Assembly: GCF_026913015.1 (NCBI RefSeq)
Contig: NZ_JAPTYD010000006.1
Location: 1 to 64,000, forward strand
Source of the DNA: Paracoccus benzoatiresistens
Lineage (GTDB): Bacteria; Pseudomonadota; Alphaproteobacteria; Rhodobacterales; Rhodobacteraceae
Direction of reading: 5' to 3'
Length of the DNA stretch: 64,000 nt
Below the pieces are notes generated by a model, which was not told the DNA's origin, searched no databases, and saw only the letters and a list, made by a program, of their open reading frames with translations. Position numbers and translations under genes: made by a program. This document shows, in pieces, positions 9,960-19,531 of this stretch. Within the stretch, counting starts at the first letter, position 1, and each line of letters begins with the position of its first letter.

Positions 9960-11387
9960 ATGATCCTGAGAACCAAGACGCTCTCGGCCGCTCTGGCCCT
10001 GGCGATCTCTGCCGGGGGCACGGCCCTTGCGCAGGACGCGGCAACCCCCGTCCCGGCCCCGCAAGGGGGCCAGACGCAGCAGTCGTCCGAACCGACCGCC
10101 ACCCCGGCCCCTGCCGGGCAGACTGACGCCGGGCAAGCCGGCGCGGCTCCGGCCGAGGCGCCCGGCGCTCCGGCCGAGGCCGGGTCGGGCGTGACGCCGA
10201 GCGGGGAAAGGGCAACCGCCCCCACGCAGTCGTCCGAACCGGTGACGACCCAGGACCCTGCCGAGGAAACGCCGATGGAGGCCCCCACGGTCCCGTCGGC
10301 GGCCCAGACCGACACAGTCGAGGAACCCGGCGCCGGGACCGGCGATGCCGCCCCGGCCGAAGGCACGACCGAGGCGGCACCCGCCGCCGAGGAAGCGCCC
10401 GCTGCCGAGGGAGCCGCCCCGGCCGAAGCACCTGCTGCCGAGGCACCTGCCGAGGAAGCGCCTGCTGAGGAAGCGCCTGCCGCGGAAGCCGAGGCTGCGG
10501 GCGAGGAAGCGGGCGGTCCTGCGGCCAATGCCGCCCAGATGACCGAGGGCCAGGAAGCCGCCGTTCCGGCGGAAACGACCGGGCAAGTCGTCGCAGAAGA
10601 AGGCCATGACGACATCGAGGGCCATGCCGCCGAGGGCGAGCAGCCGGCTGCAGATCACGGCGCCGCGCATATCGAGGACATCGCCTTCAGCTTCGAGGGA
10701 CCGTTCGGCAAGTTCGACCAGTTCCAGCTGCAGCGCGGCCTGCAGGTCTATACCGAGGTCTGCGCCGCCTGCCACGGCATGAAGTTCGTGCCGATCCGCA
10801 CGCTGCACGACAATGGCGGCCCCGGCCTGCCCGAGGATCAGGTCCGCGCCTATGCCGCGAACCTGACGCCGGTGCTCGATCCCGACACCGGCGAGGAGCG
10901 CCCGCGCTTGCCGACCGACCACTTCCCGACGGTCACCGGCGACGGCATGGGTCCCGACCTGTCGCTGATGGCCAAGGCCCGCGCGGGCTTCCACGGCCCC
11001 TATGGCACAGGCATCAGCCAGCTGGTGAATGGCATCGGCGGACCGGAGTATATCCACGCGGTCCTGACCGGCTATACCGGCGAACAGGTCGAACAGGCAG
11101 GCACGGTGCTTTACCAGAACACCGCCTTCCCCAGCGGCAACATTGCCATGCCGCCGCCCTTGTCGGATGACCTGGTCACCTATGAGGATGGCACGCCCGC
11201 GACGGTCGACCAGATGGCCCGCGACGTGTCGGCCTTCCTGATGTGGACGGCCGAACCAAAGCTGACCTATCGCAAGCAGGTCGGGCTGGTTTCGGTGCTG
11301 TTCCTGATCGTGCTGACCTCGCTGCTGTATCTGACGAACAAGCGGCTGTGGGCGCCCCACAAGCGCAAGCTGCACCACAAGCACTGA
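9960..11387 (+). CDS. fbcC: Ubiquinol-cytochrome c reductase, cytochrome c1 with acidic extension
   Basis: Cytochrome c1 (petC) passes electrons from the Rieske centre to soluble or membrane cytochrome c. The 475-residue precursor has a Sec signal peptide ending near ALAQ (residue 25), an extended Ala/Pro/Glu-rich acidic segment (about residues 26-236), the haem motif CAACH (268-272), a downstream axial-Met region (NIAMPPP) and a C-terminal anchor helix followed by a basic tail. The acidic segment is a Paracoccus trait, known there at about 150 residues, and is absent from Rhodobacter c1; here it is about 210. The ATG at 9960 follows AAGGAG. Confidence 0.97.
   Translation: MILRTKTLSAALALAISAGGTALAQDAATPVPAPQGGQTQQSSEPTATPAPAGQTDAGQAGAAPAEAPGAPAEAGSGVTPSGERATAPTQSSEPVTTQDPAEETPMEAPTVPSAAQTDTVEEPGAGTGDAAPAEGTTEAAPAAEEAPAAEGAAPAEAPAAEAPAEEAPAEEAPAAEAEAAGEEAGGPAANAAQMTEGQEAAVPAETTGQVVAEEGHDDIEGHAAEGEQPAADHGAAHIEDIAFSFEGPFGKFDQFQLQRGLQVYTEVCAACHGMKFVPIRTLHDNGGPGLPEDQVRAYAANLTPVLDPDTGEERPRLPTDHFPTVTGDGMGPDLSLMAKARAGFHGPYGTGISQLVNGIGGPEYIHAVLTGYTGEQVEQAGTVLYQNTAFPSGNIAMPPPLSDDLVTYEDGTPATVDQMARDVSAFLMWTAEPKLTYRKQVGLVSVLFLIVLTSLLYLTNKRLWAPHKRKLHHKH
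10371..10505 (+). repeat. Imperfect in-frame repeat coding the EEAPAxEAP array of cytochrome c1
   Basis: Codons 138-182 of fbcC are an imperfect tandem array built from GCxGCCGAGGAA-like units, giving peptides such as [20 protein letters not shown]. This low-complexity DNA is the densest part of the acidic extension and a likely spot for slippage-driven length change between strains. Confidence 0.7.
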
Positions 11388-11408
11388 TCGGCAATCCCGA
11401 CGATCCGG

Positions 11409-11434
11409 ACGCGCCCCTTGCGGGGCGCGTTTTT
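11409..11434 (+). terminator. Intrinsic terminator of the fbcFBC operon
   Basis: ACGCGCCCC and GGGGCGCGT form a 9-base-pair GC-rich stem around the loop TTGC, followed by a run of T residues (TTTTT including the last stem base). It starts about 20 bases after the fbcC stop. This is a textbook Rho-independent terminator. Confidence 0.88.
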
Positions 11435-11496
11435 CATTGCTGGACAAGCCGCGCGCTTCCGGCAACATCGCCGCAAGCAGCGGAGGATGCGCTTTC

Positions 11497-12378
11497 ATGG
11501 CAATCTGGAATCTCGGTTCGATCAATATCGACCATGTCTATCGGCTGGACCACCTGCCCCGTCCGGGGGAAACGCTGGCGGCGGCCAGCTATGTCCAGGG
11601 ACTGGGCGGCAAGGGCGCGAACCAGTCCGTCGCCTCGGCATGCGCGGGAGCCGACACCCATCACCTGGGCGCCATGGGGCCCGCCGACGACTGGGTCATC
11701 GACCGCCTGTCCAGGCGGGGCGTCGTGTCCACCGACATCCTGCGGCTGAGGGACCAGGCCACCGGCCATGCCATCATCCTGCTGGACGGCCAGGCCGAAA
11801 ACGCGATCGTCATCCATCCCGGCGCCAACCGGGCAATGACGCCCGACATGCTTGCGGGGCCGCTGTCGGAAATCAGGCCGGGCGATACGCTGCTGATCCA
11901 GAACGAGACCAGCTGCCAGGTCGAAGCCGCCCGGACGGCCCGCGAGGCAGGCGCCCGCGTGATCTATTCCGCCGCGCCCTTCGACATCGAAGCCGTGCGC
12001 GCGATCCTGCCCCATGTCACGATCCTGGCCGTGAACGCGGGCGAGGCCGAGGCCTTGTTCGCGGCCATGCCCGGCGACCTGCCGGTCGAGGGCCTGCTGA
12101 TCACCCGCGGCGCGGAAGGGGCCGAATATCGCGACCTGACCACCGGCACCATACACCGGCAGGCGGCGTTCAAGGTCCATCCTGTCGATACGACGGGGGC
12201 GGGCGATACCTTCGCGGGCTATTTCGCGGCATCGCTGGACCGCGGCGATCCGGTGCCGGAAGCCCTGCGCCTGGCCTCGGGCGCGGCCGCGCTGAAAGTG
12301 ACACGGCCCGGCGCCGGAGAGGCGATCCCCACATTGCCCGAGGTGCTGGACTTCCTGGCCGGTCAGCCCAGCGAATAG
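11497..12378 (+). CDS. PfkB-family carbohydrate kinase (ribokinase-like)
   Basis: The 293-residue protein is a ribokinase/PfkB sugar kinase: GLGGKGANQS near residue 40 contacts the sugar, and DTTGAGDTFAGYF near residue 230 holds the anion-hole glycines and catalytic Asp. The pattern is closest to RbsK, which phosphorylates D-ribose, but the gene stands alone with no ribose transporter or RbsD, so the substrate is unproven. The ATG at 11497 is preceded by GGAGGATG; an in-frame TTG at 11437 lies upstream of that site. The 3' end overlaps the convergent phoB by 16 bases. Confidence 0.85.
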   Translation: MAIWNLGSINIDHVYRLDHLPRPGETLAAASYVQGLGGKGANQSVASACAGADTHHLGAMGPADDWVIDRLSRRGVVSTDILRLRDQATGHAIILLDGQAENAIVIHPGANRAMTPDMLAGPLSEIRPGDTLLIQNETSCQVEAARTAREAGARVIYSAAPFDIEAVRAILPHVTILAVNAGEAEALFAAMPGDLPVEGLLITRGAEGAEYRDLTTGTIHRQAAFKVHPVDTTGAGDTFAGYFAASLDRGDPVPEALRLASGAAALKVTRPGAGEAIPTLPEVLDFLAGQPSE

Positions 12379-13052
12379 CCGGTGCCGCGCACGGTGCGGA
12401 CCGGATTGTTGCCGCCGTTCTGCATCAGCGCCTTGCGCAGCCGGCCCACATGCACGTCGATGGTGCGGGTATCGACATAGATGTCGCGCCCCCAGACCCT
12501 GTCCAGCAGCTGTTCGCGCGTCCAGACCCGGCCCGGCTTTTCCATCAGCGTGGACAAGAGCCGGAATTCCGTCGGCCCCAGATGCAGCGCCTGGCCCGCG
12601 CGAAAGACGCGATGCTCGGCCGCATCCAGGATGATGTCCCCGAAGGACAGCCTTTCGCCCATGCTGGCGGGCCGCGTCCGGCGCAGCTGCGTGCGCAGCC
12701 GGGCCATCAGCTCGACCACCGAATAGGGCTTCACCACATAATCGTCGGCCCCGGTTTCCAAGCCCCGGACGCGGTCGGTTTCCTCGCTGCGGGCCGACAG
12801 CATGATGATGGGGATGGATCGCGTCGCCGGATCGGCCTTGACCTGGCGGCAGACCTCGATGCCCGACACCTTGGGCAGCATCCAGTCCAGAACCATCAGG
12901 TCGGGCTGTTCCTCCTGGACCAGCAGCAGCGCGTCCTCGCCATTGTCGGCGACCACGACCTCGAAGCCCTCGGCCTCGAGGTTGTATTGCAGGACCTCGC
13001 GCTGCGCGCCCTCATCCTCGACCACCAGGACGCAGGGGGATTGCCGCGCCAC
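12363..13052 (-). CDS. phoB: Phosphate regulon response regulator PhoB
   Basis: PhoB is the OmpR-family transcription factor that activates phosphate-starvation genes once phosphorylated. The 229-residue protein has a receiver domain (acidic pocket VEDE at 11-14, phospho-acceptor D56 in LMVLDWMLP, K near 105 in VVKPYS) and a C-terminal winged helix ending in DVHVGRLRKAL and VRTVRGTGYSL. It is the last gene of pstS-pstC-pstA-pstB-phoU-phoB and starts 4 bases after phoU, so it should be autoregulated through the pstS promoter. Its usual partner kinase PhoR is not in this window. Confidence 0.95.
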   Translation of the reverse strand: MARQSPCVLVVEDEGAQREVLQYNLEAEGFEVVVADNGEDALLLVQEEQPDLMVLDWMLPKVSGIEVCRQVKADPATRSIPIIMLSARSEETDRVRGLETGADDYVVKPYSVVELMARLRTQLRRTRPASMGERLSFGDIILDAAEHRVFRAGQALHLGPTEFRLLSTLMEKPGRVWTREQLLDRVWGRDIYVDTRTIDVHVGRLRKALMQNGGNNPVRTVRGTGYSLG

Positions 13053-13056
13053 GGCG

Positions 13057-13782
13057 TCACACCCCTGCGCTTGCGTCCGGACCCATGCCCGGCACGCTGT
13101 TGTCCTTGGGGCGGCTTTCGTCGGGCAGTTCGCCGGTCACGAGATAGATCACCTGTTCCGCGATGGCGGTGGCGAGATCGCCCATCCGTTCGACGTTCTT
13201 GGCGATGAAATGCAGGTGCATGCAGGCGGTGATGTTGCGCGGGTCTTCCATCATGTGGGTCAGGAACTCGCGGAACAGGGCGTTGTACATCTGGTCCACT
13301 TCCAGGTCGCGCTGGCGCACGTCCTCGGCCAGTTGCGCGTCGCGGCGGATATAGCTGTCCAGCGCGTCCTGGACCATCTTCCCGACCGCGTGGCTCATTC
13401 GGCGCAGCGCCAGGCCCGCCCCGTCGATGGGCGGCATCTGGGCCAGCACATGGGTGCGCTTTGCCATGTTCTTGGCATAATCGCCCACCCGTTCCAGCGA
13501 ATGGGCGATCTTCATCACCGCCAGCACCATGCGCAGGTCGGTGGCCGTGGGCGCGCGCAGCGCGATCAGCCGGGCGGCTTCCTCGTTCACCTGCAGTTCC
13601 AGCGCGTCGATGGCCTTGTCGCGGCGGCGGACCTGTTCGGCCAACTCCTCGTCACGGGTTTCCAGCGCCGTGGCGGCGTCCGAAATGGCGGCCTCGACCA
13701 TGCCGCCCATCTTGACGGCCAGGGCCTGGATCGTTTCCAGGTCGCGGTCGAAGGCCGATAAGATGTGCTTCTCGCGGTTCAT
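13057..13782 (-). CDS. phoU: Phosphate signalling regulator PhoU
   Basis: PhoU links the Pst transporter to the PhoR kinase and represses Pho signalling when phosphate is plentiful. The 241-residue helical protein has the two PhoU repeats with the metal-binding signature E/DxxxD: RVGDYAKNMAKR in the first and ERMGDLATAIAEQ in the second. It lies between pstB (24 bases upstream) and phoB (4 bases downstream), the usual alphaproteobacterial order. Confidence 0.96.
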   Translation of the reverse strand: MNREKHILSAFDRDLETIQALAVKMGGMVEAAISDAATALETRDEELAEQVRRRDKAIDALELQVNEEAARLIALRAPTATDLRMVLAVMKIAHSLERVGDYAKNMAKRTHVLAQMPPIDGAGLALRRMSHAVGKMVQDALDSYIRRDAQLAEDVRQRDLEVDQMYNALFREFLTHMMEDPRNITACMHLHFIAKNVERMGDLATAIAEQVIYLVTGELPDESRPKDNSVPGMGPDASAGV

Positions 13783-13806
13783 GAATCCTGCCCCTTGTGT
13801 GAAATG

Positions 13807-14607
13807 TCAGCCGATCCGGCCCGAGATATAGGCCTCGGTCCGACTGTCCCTCGGCTTGGTGAAGATGTCGTCGGTGTCACCGTATTCGACCAGGTTCCCC
13901 AGGTGGAAGAAGGCCGTCTTCTGGCTGACCCTGGCTGCCTGCTGCATCGAGTGCGTGACGATCACGACCGAGAACTGTTCGCGCAATTCCTCGATCAGTT
14001 CCTCGATCTGGGCGGTGGCAATGGGGTCCAGCGCCGAACAGGGCTCGTCCATCAGCAGCACCTCGGGCGAGGTCGCGACGGCGCGGGCGATGCAGAGCCG
14101 CTGCTGCTGGCCGCCCGACAGGCCGGTGCCGGGCTCTTGCAGGCGGTCCTTGACCTCGTTCCACAGGGCCGCGCCGCGCAGGGCCTTTTCGACGATGCCG
14201 TCCAGCTCGCCCCGGTTGCGGGACAGGCCGTGGATGCGGGGGCCGTAGGCGACGTTGTCATAGATCGACTTCGGGAAGGGGTTGGGCTTCTGGAAGACCA
14301 TGCCGACCTTGGCGCGCAGCTGCACGGGGTCCACGCGGCGGTCATACACATCCTCGCCGTCCAGCAGGATCTGCCCCTCGACCCGGGCGATCGGGATGGT
14401 GTCGTTCATGCGGTTGATGCAGCGCAGGAAGGTGGACTTGCCGCAACCCGACGGGCCGATGAAGGCCGTCACGGTCTTGTCCTGGATGTCCACGTCCACG
14501 TCCTTCAGCGCATGCTTGTCGCCGTAATAGACCTGGACCTTGCGGGCCTGGATCTTGATGTCGTTCAGGTTCACGGCATTCTCCACGCGGCGGTTCGTAT
14601 CGTACAT
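13807..14607 (-). CDS. pstB: Phosphate ABC transporter ATP-binding protein PstB
   Basis: PstB is the ATPase of the high-affinity PstSCAB phosphate importer, on the cytoplasmic side of the inner membrane. The 266-residue protein has Walker [14 protein letters not shown], the Pst-typical Q-loop [13 protein letters not shown], the signature [14 protein letters not shown] and Walker [15 protein letters not shown] place the start at 14607 ([10 protein letters not shown]), with GGAAGGAG upstream; a longer in-frame start at 14682 runs into pstA. The gap to pstA is 20 bases. Confidence 0.96.
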   Translation of the reverse strand: MYDTNRRVENAVNLNDIKIQARKVQVYYGDKHALKDVDVDIQDKTVTAFIGPSGCGKSTFLRCINRMNDTIPIARVEGQILLDGEDVYDRRVDPVQLRAKVGMVFQKPNPFPKSIYDNVAYGPRIHGLSRNRGELDGIVEKALRGAALWNEVKDRLQEPGTGLSGGQQQRLCIARAVATSPEVLLMDEPCSALDPIATAQIEELIEELREQFSVVIVTHSMQQAARVSQKTAFFHLGNLVEYGDTDDIFTKPRDSRTEAYISGRIG

Positions 14608-14627
14608 TGTGGACTCCTTCCGGGGGA

Positions 14628-15989
14628 TTACCAGCGGCGCTCGAACTTGCGGCGCAGCCAGATGGCCAGCACGTTCATGCACAAGAGAAAGATCAGCAGG
14701 ACGATGATCGCGCCCGAGGCCCGCTCGATGAAGGCCGGGTCCGACCGCTGCGTCCAGTTATAGACCTGCACGGGCAGCGCGGACGCCGGATCGAACAGCC
14801 CCGACGGCAGCCCGCCCGGCACGTCGCGGATGAAGGCAACCATGCCGATCAGCAGAAGCGGCGCGGTCTCGCCCAGGGCCTGGGCCAAGCCCAGGATCAT
14901 GCCAGTCAGGATGCCGGGCGTGGCCAGCGGCAGGACATGGTGGAAGACCGACTGCATCTTCGAGGCCCCCACCCCAAGCGCCGCGTCGCGGATCGACGGC
15001 GGAACCGCCTTCAGCGCGGCCCGGGTCGGGATGATGATGCGCGGCAGCGTCATCAGCGTCAGCACCAGGCCGCCCACGATCGGCGCTGATTGCGGCAGGC
15101 CCGCGAAGTTGATGAAGGCCGCCAGACCCAGGATACCGAAGACGATCGAAGGCACCGCGGCCAGGTTCGAGATGTTGACCTCGATGATGTCGGTGATGCG
15201 GTTCTTGGGGGCGAATTCTTCCAGGTAGATGCTGGCCGCGACACCGATCGGCACCGCCAGGACCAGCACCACCAGCATCATGTAGAACGACCCCAGGATC
15301 GCCACGCCCAGGCCCGCGGCCTCGGGCCGCTGGTCCGATGCATCGGCATAGCGCAGGAAGTTCCAGTTGAAGCGGGTGACCATCTCGCCCCGGTCGGCCA
15401 GTTCCTGAGCCAGTTGCAGCTGCTGGGGCGAGGTATTGCTGTCGCGTTCCGCGCTTTCCATCGTCACGCGGCCCTTGAAATAGCCGTCGATCCGCCCCCC
15501 CGTCAGCACGTCGAATTCGACCGTCTGGCCGACCAGTTCGGGTTCGGCCAGGACGCGGTCGCGGACCTGGGCCGAGGCCTCCTTGGAGATCAGGTTGTCG
15601 ATGTCCTTTTCGGACAGGCCTTCGATCTGGAGGCCGTGGCGGGCGACCGTGGCCTCGACCGCGGCGTCCAGGACCTTGCCATAGGACAGGGTCAGCACCT
15701 TGGCCATCTCGGCCGGGTCGCGGTTGCCCTTGGGATCCAGGATCTCGGCATCCAGTTCGACCGGGATGTTCAGGTAGGTCTGTCGGAAGGCGCCCGCGCC
15801 GCCCGTCAGGATCGTCGCCAGCAGCACCACCAGCGCGATCATGGAAATCGCGATGGCTGCAACGCCATACAGGCGGAAGCGCTTTTCGGCGGCATTGCGG
15901 GCCTTGGTCCGCGCATCCTGTTCCAGAAGCGAGGCGGACGGCTTGCGGTCGGCCATGTCGGTCGGGCGGGACAGCGGCATATCGGTCAT
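14628..15989 (-). CDS. pstA: Phosphate ABC transporter permease PstA (long form)
   Basis: PstA forms the phosphate channel with PstC. At 453 residues it is longer than E. coli PstA (about 296): after the first membrane helix (about 45-68) comes a hydrophilic domain of about 150 residues (to about 225), the region known in long PstA as DUF3333, then the usual five-helix permease with the EAA-like loop containing LGVGASKMQ. The start at 15989 overlaps the pstC stop as ATGA, so translation is coupled. The role of the extra domain is not established. Confidence 0.93.
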   Translation of the reverse strand: MTDMPLSRPTDMADRKPSASLLEQDARTKARNAAEKRFRLYGVAAIAISMIALVVLLATILTGGAGAFRQTYLNIPVELDAEILDPKGNRDPAEMAKVLTLSYGKVLDAAVEATVARHGLQIEGLSEKDIDNLISKEASAQVRDRVLAEPELVGQTVEFDVLTGGRIDGYFKGRVTMESAERDSNTSPQQLQLAQELADRGEMVTRFNWNFLRYADASDQRPEAAGLGVAILGSFYMMLVVLVLAVPIGVAASIYLEEFAPKNRITDIIEVNISNLAAVPSIVFGILGLAAFINFAGLPQSAPIVGGLVLTLMTLPRIIIPTRAALKAVPPSIRDAALGVGASKMQSVFHHVLPLATPGILTGMILGLAQALGETAPLLLIGMVAFIRDVPGGLPSGLFDPASALPVQVYNWTQRSDPAFIERASGAIIVLLIFLLCMNVLAIWLRRKFERRW

Positions 15990-17191
15990 TCGTATTGCTC
16001 GCGATATTTGCGCACGATGTAGAGCGCGACCACGTTGAGGACGAGGGTGATGGCAAAGAGCGTCAGCCCCAGGGCGAACGCCACCAGCGTCTCGGGCGAG
16101 TTGAAGTCGCTGTCGCCGGTCAGCTGGCTGACGATCTTGACGGTGATGGTGGTCATCGCCTCCAGCGGATTCAGGCTCATCTGGGCTGCGGCGCCCGCGC
16201 CCAGCACGACGATCATCGTCTCGCCGATGGCGCGGCTGGCGGCCAGCAGGACGGCGCCGACGATGCCCGGAAGCGCTGCGGGCAGCACCACCTGGCGCAC
16301 GGTCTCCGACGGGGTGGAGCCCAGGCCCAATGCGCCGTCGCGCAAGGATTGCGGCACGGCGTTGATGATGTCGTCGGACAGCGAACTGACGAAGGGGATC
16401 AGCATGATCCCCATGACCAGCCCCGCCGTCAGGACCGAGGTGCCGGAATTGCCCAGGCCCAGCGGCTGCGCGAAATAGTCCCGCAGCAGCGGGCCCACGG
16501 TGATCAGCGCGAAAAGGCCATAGACGATGGTGGGAATGCCGGCCAGAACCTCGATCGCGGGCTTGACGAAGCCGCGCACCCGGCGCGAGGCGTATTCGGA
16601 CATGTAGATCGCGGCAAACAGCCCGATCGGGACCGCAACCAGCAGCGCGATGGCCGAGACATACATCGTCCCCCATAGCAGCGGCACGATGCCCAGCTGC
16701 GAATTTCCCTGAAAGCGCGGCGTCCATTCGGTGCCGAAGAGGAAGGTCTTCCAGTCGTAGATCTGGAAGAAATGTCCCGTCTCGAAGACCAGCGACAGCA
16801 CGATCCCTGCGGTGGTGACGATGGCGATCAGCGAACACAGCATCAGAAGGCCCAGCACCATCCGCTCGACCACGTTGCGGGCCTGGAACTCCTGCCCGAT
16901 CCGCATGACGCCAAGCCCCAGCCCCCCGATGGCGGCGACCAGGGCAAGGATGCCCACGACCGCCCCGGTCTCATCCGTCAGCACGTCCGTCAGCCGCAGG
17001 GCCGAGGCCACGGCCAGCACCGCCAGCGGCGGCAGCAGCGCGGTCAGCGCGACGCTGCAACCGTGATAGTTCGGTCGGCTGTGCAGCCTGCGGGCATCGG
17101 AGCCGACCGAGGCAAGGGCCCTGCCGCGACCGACGACATAGCCGGCTGCGGCCAGCAGGAAACTTGCAAGAAGGGCCCATGACAGCGGCAT
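15986..17191 (-). CDS. pstC: Phosphate ABC transporter permease PstC
   Basis: PstC is the second membrane subunit of the phosphate importer. The 401-residue protein has N-terminal helices before the conserved permease core, with landmarks FLFGTEWTP, AIYMSEYAS, EVLAGIPTIVYG and the coupling loop LGLGSTPSETVRQVV. The N-terminal part, carrying extra helices and a basic loop (RRLHSRPNYHG), is typical of the longer alphaproteobacterial form. It lies 69 bases after pstS and overlaps pstA by 4 bases. Confidence 0.94.
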   Translation of the reverse strand: MPLSWALLASFLLAAAGYVVGRGRALASVGSDARRLHSRPNYHGCSVALTALLPPLAVLAVASALRLTDVLTDETGAVVGILALVAAIGGLGLGVMRIGQEFQARNVVERMVLGLLMLCSLIAIVTTAGIVLSLVFETGHFFQIYDWKTFLFGTEWTPRFQGNSQLGIVPLLWGTMYVSAIALLVAVPIGLFAAIYMSEYASRRVRGFVKPAIEVLAGIPTIVYGLFALITVGPLLRDYFAQPLGLGNSGTSVLTAGLVMGIMLIPFVSSLSDDIINAVPQSLRDGALGLGSTPSETVRQVVLPAALPGIVGAVLLAASRAIGETMIVVLGAGAAAQMSLNPLEAMTTITVKIVSQLTGDSDFNSPETLVAFALGLTLFAITLVLNVVALYIVRKYREQYE

Positions 17192-17260
17192 TCGGGCAAT
17201 CCCATGTGAAAAGACGAAAGGGCGGCAGGCGGCCGGGATTCCCCGCCGCCTGCCCGTGCG

Positions 17261-18289
17261 TTATTGCATCACGGTCTGGTTGGCCACGGCTTCCTGGGTC
17301 GCGGCCAGTTCCGGATCCGACACCAGGCCGTATTCGGCCAGCGGGCCGTCGGGGCCGGCCAGTTCGTCCGACACGAAGAATTCGACGAATTCCTGCAGGC
17401 CCTGGATCTGGCCGATATGCGCCTTCTTCACATAGAAGAACAGCGGACGCGACACCGGGTATTCGCCCGAGGCGATGGTCTCGGTCGAGGGGGTCACGCC
17501 ATTGATCGTGCCGACCTTCAGCTTGTCGGTGTTGTTCTCAAAGAAGGACAGGCCGAACACGCCGATCCCGTTGGGCGAGCTTTCGATGCGGGCCAGCGTC
17601 TCGGTATAGTCGCCGTCGATGTCCACGGCGCGGCCGTCGGTGCGCAGCGTGGTGCAGGCCTCCTCGGCCGCGTCCTCATCCATGCCCGAGGCCACGAAGG
17701 CTTCCATGGCGCCCGACTCCTCGCAGCCGGCCATGATGACCTTTTCCTCGAAGACTTCGCGGGTGCCGTGCTTGGTGCCGGGGATGAAGGCCAGGATTTC
17801 CTGCTCGGGCAGGTCCGGGTTCACTTCGTTCCAGTTGGCGGCGGTGTTGTCCACGACCTTGCCGTCCTTCACGACCTTGGCGGACAGGGCGTTGAACCAG
17901 GCGGCGGGTGTATAGGCGAAATCGGGGCCGGCCGCGGCATTGGCGAAGACGATCCCGTCATAGCCGATGCGGACCTCCATGATGTCGGTCACGCCGTTGG
18001 CGGTGCAGGCCTCGCGTTCGGCATCGCGGATCGGGCGGCTGGCATTGGCGATGTCGATGGTGTTTTCACCCACGCCCTCGCAGAACTTCTGCAGCCCGCT
18101 GCCGGTGCCGCCGGATTCGACGACCGGGACCGGGAAGTCGGCGTTTTCGCCAAACACCTCGGCCACGATGGTCGCATAGGGCAGCACGGTGGACGAACCC
18201 GACACCTGGATCTGATCGCGGGCGGCAGCGGCCGTGGCCGAGGCGGCGATCACGGCCAGGGCCGAGACGGTGAATTTCACGGTGGACAT
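17261..18289 (-). CDS. pstS: Periplasmic phosphate-binding protein PstS
   Basis: PstS captures phosphate in the periplasm and delivers it to PstCAB. The 342-residue precursor has a Sec signal peptide cleaved near AAAA-RD (residue 23) and no lipobox Cys, so it should be soluble. The mature start DQIQVSGSSTVLPY and the segment VESGGTGSGLQ carry the phosphate-binding Ser/Thr and Gly residues, followed by DIANASRPI. It is the first gene of the operon, downstream of a Pho-box-like site, and is normally the most strongly expressed. Confidence 0.95.
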   Translation of the reverse strand: MSTVKFTVSALAVIAASATAAAARDQIQVSGSSTVLPYATIVAEVFGENADFPVPVVESGGTGSGLQKFCEGVGENTIDIANASRPIRDAEREACTANGVTDIMEVRIGYDGIVFANAAAGPDFAYTPAAWFNALSAKVVKDGKVVDNTAANWNEVNPDLPEQEILAFIPGTKHGTREVFEEKVIMAGCEESGAMEAFVASGMDEDAAEEACTTLRTDGRAVDIDGDYTETLARIESSPNGIGVFGLSFFENNTDKLKVGTINGVTPSTETIASGEYPVSRPLFFYVKKAHIGQIQGLQEFVEFFVSDELAGPDGPLAEYGLVSDPELAATQEAVANQTVMQ

Positions 18290-18369
18290 GGATCTCTCCT
18301 GTTACTTCACGCCCAGGGTGGGGCTGTGCGTGACCTAAGCGCCACAGGTGACGCTTGTGCGACGACTAT

Positions 18370-18387
18370 GTAACAACCGAATGACAC
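18370..18387 (-). promoter_or_regulatory. Pho-box-like site upstream of pstS
   Basis: Read on the minus strand the site is GTGTCAT-TCGG-TTGTTAC. Compared with the 18-base Pho box CTGTCAT-N4-CTGTCAT, the first half matches 6 of 7 positions and the second 4 of 7, with exact spacing. It lies 81 bases upstream of the pstS start. PhoB, encoded in this operon, would bind here. Confidence 0.5.
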
Positions 18388-18430
18388 TTGTGGTCCGATC
18401 GTCGTCGAAATTCCATCGGCGGAGGATTCG

Positions 18431-19531
18431 TCAGCCGATCCGCCCCCGTGCGCCCCCGGTCTGGGCCCGGTCCATCAGCAGGTGATCCAGGATCACGCAG
18501 GCGGCCATCGCCTCGGCGACGGGAACGGCGCGGATACCCACGCAGGGATCATGGCGGCCCTTGGTGATCAGGTCGATCTCGGCCCCGTGCCGGTCGATGG
18601 TGCGGCGGGGCGTTGTGATGGAACTGGTCGGCTTGACCGAGAAGCGGACCACGATCGGCTGGCCGGTGCTGATGCCGCCCAGGATGCCGCCCGCGTGGTT
18701 CGACAGATAGATGGGACCGTCATTGCCCATGCGGATCTCGTCGGCATTGTCGGTGCCGGTCAGGGCAGCCGCAGCCATCCCCTCGCCGATCTCGACGCCT
18801 TTGACGGCGTTGATCGACATCATCGCGGCGGCCAGGTCGGTGTCCAGCTTGGCATAGATCGGCGCGCCCAGTCCGGGGGGACAGCCCTCGATCAGCACCT
18901 CGATGGCGGCGCCGACGCTGTTCTGGTCCTTGCGTATGCCGTCCAGGTAGTCGGACCATTGGTCCACGGCCGTGGCGTCGGGCAGGAAGAACGGGTTCTC
19001 GCCGATGGCATTCGCATCGAATCTTGCCCGGTCAAGGTGCAGGCTGCCCATCTGCACCATGTATCCGGTGATGCACAGATCGGGCAGCAGGTCGCGCAGC
19101 ACCGCCTGCGCCACGCCCCCGGCCGCGACCCGCGCCGCCGTCTCGCGCGCGCTTGACCGCCCGCCGCCACGATAGTCGCGGTGCCCGTATTTCAGGTGAT
19201 AGGTGATGTCGGCGTGCCCGGGCCGAAAGGCCTGCGCGATCTCTCCATAGTCCTTGGACCGCTGGTCGGTGTTCTCGATCATCAGCTGGATCGCGGTGCC
19301 GGTGGTGCGCCCTTCGAAGACGCCGGACAGGATGCGGACCTGGTCGGCTTCGCGCCGCTGGGTTGTGTGCTTGCTGGTTCCCGGGCGGCGGCGGTCCAGG
19401 AATTGTTGGATGAAGGCTTCGTCGATCGCCACGCCGGGGGGCACGCCGTCCACCGTGGCGCCCAGCGCCGGGCCGTGGCTCTCGCCCCAGGTGGTGAACC
19501 GGAACTCGCGGCCGAAGGTGTTGAAGCTCAT
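18431..19531 (-). CDS. aroC: Chorismate synthase AroC
   Basis: AroC turns EPSP into chorismate, the last step of the shikimate pathway, using reduced FMN. The 366-residue protein has the signatures [50 protein letters not shown] and [17 protein letters not shown]. Length is normal for the family (360-370). Its ATG overlaps the mutS stop as ATGA, so the two are translationally coupled although they share no pathway. The sequence beyond its 3' end is the pstS upstream region. Confidence 0.97.
   Translation of the reverse strand: MSFNTFGREFRFTTWGESHGPALGATVDGVPPGVAIDEAFIQQFLDRRRPGTSKHTTQRREADQVRILSGVFEGRTTGTAIQLMIENTDQRSKDYGEIAQAFRPGHADITYHLKYGHRDYRGGGRSSARETAARVAAGGVAQAVLRDLLPDLCITGYMVQMGSLHLDRARFDANAIGENPFFLPDATAVDQWSDYLDGIRKDQNSVGAAIEVLIEGCPPGLGAPIYAKLDTDLAAAMMSINAVKGVEIGEGMAAAALTGTDNADEIRMGNDGPIYLSNHAGGILGGISTGQPIVVRFSVKPTSSITTPRRTIDRHGAEIDLITKGRHDPCVGIRAVPVAEAMAACVILDHLLMDRAQTGGARGRIG

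Noticed and set aside
7820..10615. Minus-strand frame of 931 codons opposite fbcF, fbcB and the fbcC extension
   Set aside because: Low-complexity Ala/Ser/Gly translation with no family motif, directly antisense to well-supported bc1 genes.
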